Assembly: GCA_014378155.1 (NCBI GenBank)
Contig: JACMOF010000029.1
Location: 1 to 7,821 of the forward strand
Origin: Caulobacter sp.
GTDB lineage: Bacteria > Pseudomonadota > Alphaproteobacteria > Caulobacterales > Caulobacteraceae
Direction of reading: 5' to 3'
DNA: 7,821 nucleotides
Below, one piece after another: positions 6,617 through 7,821 of this stretch; the stretch's first letter is position 1; each line of letters starts with the position of its first letter. A program made the position numbers and the translations under genes. The notes under the pieces are model-generated. The model did not search any database and was not told the DNA's origin. It saw only the letters and a program-made list of their open reading frames with translations.

Positions 6617-7501
6617 ATGGCTCATTCTCCGTTCAAGGGCGTCATTCCGGCGCTGGTCACGCCCTTCCGCGACGGCGCGCTGGACGAGACAGCGTTCGTG
6701 GCGCTGGTCGAACGCCAGATCGCCGCCGGCGTGCACGGCCTGGTGCCGGTCGGCACCACCGGCGAGACCGCCACCCTCAGCCATCTGGAACACAAGCGCG
6801 TCGTCGAGCTGTGCGTGCGGACCACGCGAGGCCGAGTGCCGGTGATCGCCGGAGCGGGCTCGAACTCGACCGCCGAGGCGATCGAGCTGGTCGCCCACGC
6901 CAAGGCGGTCGGCGCCGACGCGGCCTTGGTGGTCTCGCCCTATTATGTGCGGCCAAGCCAGGAGGGTATCTATCTGCACTACAAGGCGATCAACGACGCC
7001 GTGCAGCTTCCGGTGCTGGTCTACAACGTGCCGAGTCGTACGGGCTCGGACATCACCAACGAAACCCTGGCCCGGCTGTCCAAGCTGCCCAACATCGTCG
7101 GCATCAAGGACGCCACCAGCGACATGACCCGGCCCAGTCTGCAGCGCGTGTTGTGCGGCCCCGACTGGGTAATGCTGTCGGGCGACGATCCGACGGCGCT
7201 TGGCTATGTGGCCCATGGCGGCCACGGGGTGATCTCGGTGACCTCCAACGTCGCGCCCGAGGCCTGCGTCACCTTCATCAACGCTGCCTTGGGCGGTGAG
7301 TGGGAGACCGCTCTGTATTGGCAGGACCGGCTGGTGCGGCTTCACAAGGCGCTCTTCCTCGACGCCTCGCCGTCGCCGACCAAGTTCGCCATGGCCCACC
7401 TCGGCCTGTGCGAGGCGACCGTGCGGCTGCCGATCTCAGCGTGCGATGAGGCGGTGAAGCCGCTGATCCTCGAGGCCATGCGCGAGGCGGGTCTGGTCTG
7501 A
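6617..7501 (+). CDS. dapA: 4-hydroxy-tetrahydrodipicolinate synthase (DapA)
   Basis: A 294-residue cytoplasmic TIM-barrel enzyme. It condenses pyruvate with aspartate-semialdehyde, the first committed step to diaminopimelate and lysine. Seen: [10 protein letters not shown] (8-17); GTTGET with Thr47/Thr48 (46-51); [13 protein letters not shown] with Tyr109/Tyr110 (107-119); VYNVPSRTG with Tyr136 and Arg141; and VGIKDA with the Schiff-base Lys164. These correspond to E. coli Thr44/45, Tyr106/107, Tyr133, Arg138 and Lys161, so all key residues are present. Length matches E. coli DapA (292). The ATG at 6617 is chosen because the family homology starts right there; a longer frame opening at TTG 6554 adds 21 unconserved residues. 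No good ribosome site precedes the ATG. It overlaps smpB by one base. Confidence 0.97.
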   Translation: MAHSPFKGVIPALVTPFRDGALDETAFVALVERQIAAGVHGLVPVGTTGETATLSHLEHKRVVELCVRTTRGRVPVIAGAGSNSTAEAIELVAHAKAVGADAALVVSPYYVRPSQEGIYLHYKAINDAVQLPVLVYNVPSRTGSDITNETLARLSKLPNIVGIKDATSDMTRPSLQRVLCGPDWVMLSGDDPTALGYVAHGGHGVISVTSNVAPEACVTFINAALGGEWETALYWQDRLVRLHKALFLDASPSPTKFAMAHLGLCEATVRLPISACDEAVKPLILEAMREAGLV

Positions 7502-7821
7502 TGACCAAGCCGATCGCCGAGAACCGCCGCGCGCGGTACGACTATTTCATCGAAGAGACGTTCGAGGCCGGCATCATGCTGACCGGCACCGAGGTCAAGT
7601 CGCTGCGCGTGGGCCGCGCCAACATCGCCGAGTCCTACGCCTCGGTGGAAGGGCGCGAGATCAAGTTGATCAACGCCGACATCCCGCCCTACGGCCAGGC
7701 CAACCGCTTCAATCACGAGCCACGCCGGCACCGGAAACTGCTGCTGCACCGCAAGCAGATCGACAAGCTGATCGGCGCCGTGCAGCGCGACGGGCGGACC
7801 CTGATCCCGCTGAAAATCTAC
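7501..7821 (+). CDS. smpB: SsrA (tmRNA)-binding protein SmpB, 3' end cut by window edge
   Basis: The ATG at 7501 shares its A with the dapA stop (TGATG), and 107 codons run open to the right edge, about two thirds of a usual SmpB (around 155-160 residues). Seen: [19 protein letters not shown] (7-25), [10 protein letters not shown] with RANIAESYA (27-47), [16 protein letters not shown] (68-83) and a final TLIPLKIY, which are hallmark stretches of the SmpB beta-barrel. SmpB binds tmRNA and brings it to stalled ribosomes for trans-translation; its C-terminal tail, which reads the empty mRNA channel, is outside the window. The one-base overlap suggests translational coupling to dapA. In Caulobacter crescentus, trans-translation is known to affect cell-cycle timing. 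Confidence 0.97.
   Translation, partial: MTKPIAENRRARYDYFIEETFEAGIMLTGTEVKSLRVGRANIAESYASVEGREIKLINADIPPYGQANRFNHEPRRHRKLLLHRKQIDKLIGAVQRDGRTLIPLKIY

Overview
The window looks like a chromosomal segment of a high-GC alphaproteobacterium, most likely of the Caulobacter/Phenylobacterium group. This rests on base composition, on recalled similarity of the SmpB, DapA and glycosyltransferase proteins to that group, and on GTG/TTG starts with tightly packed genes. No database search was possible. I see no tRNA, rRNA, CRISPR array, transposase, integrase or phage gene, and coding density is close to complete.

Layout. Positions 1-812 (minus) hold the N-terminal part of a membrane-anchored family 2 glycosyltransferase that runs off the left edge. 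A 170-base divergent region (813-982) separates it from a plus-strand operon of four genes: a TetR-family regulator (983-1618), a periplasmic substrate-binding protein (1623-2426), a FecCD/BtuC-type permease (2423-3409) and its ATPase (3409-4305). The genes are 4 bases apart or overlap by 1-4 bases, so they are almost certainly co-transcribed. Together they form a complete type II importer of the siderophore/haem/cobalamin class. The substrate cannot be named: there is no outer-membrane receptor and no recognisable B12 riboswitch in the window.

A soluble lytic transglycosylase (4221-6374, minus) converges on the importer and overlaps the ATPase reading frame by 85 bases. A perfect 10-base inverted repeat (4171-4206) sits exactly where a normal ATPase of this family would end. 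The last 44 codons of the ATPase therefore look like a recent extension through a repeat element into the antisense of the neighbouring gene.

A second divergent region (6375-6616) separates the transglycosylase from dapA (6617-7501), which encodes dihydrodipicolinate synthase for diaminopimelate/lysine synthesis. dapA overlaps smpB, the tmRNA-binding protein of trans-translation, by one base; smpB runs off the right edge. DapA supplies the diaminopimelate used in peptidoglycan and the transglycosylase cleaves peptidoglycan, so this half is a cell-wall and housekeeping neighbourhood.

I found no convincing new biological system. The most interesting points are the repeat-driven extension of the ATPase, the TetR gene built into an uptake operon with a candidate operator upstream, and the dapA-smpB coupling.
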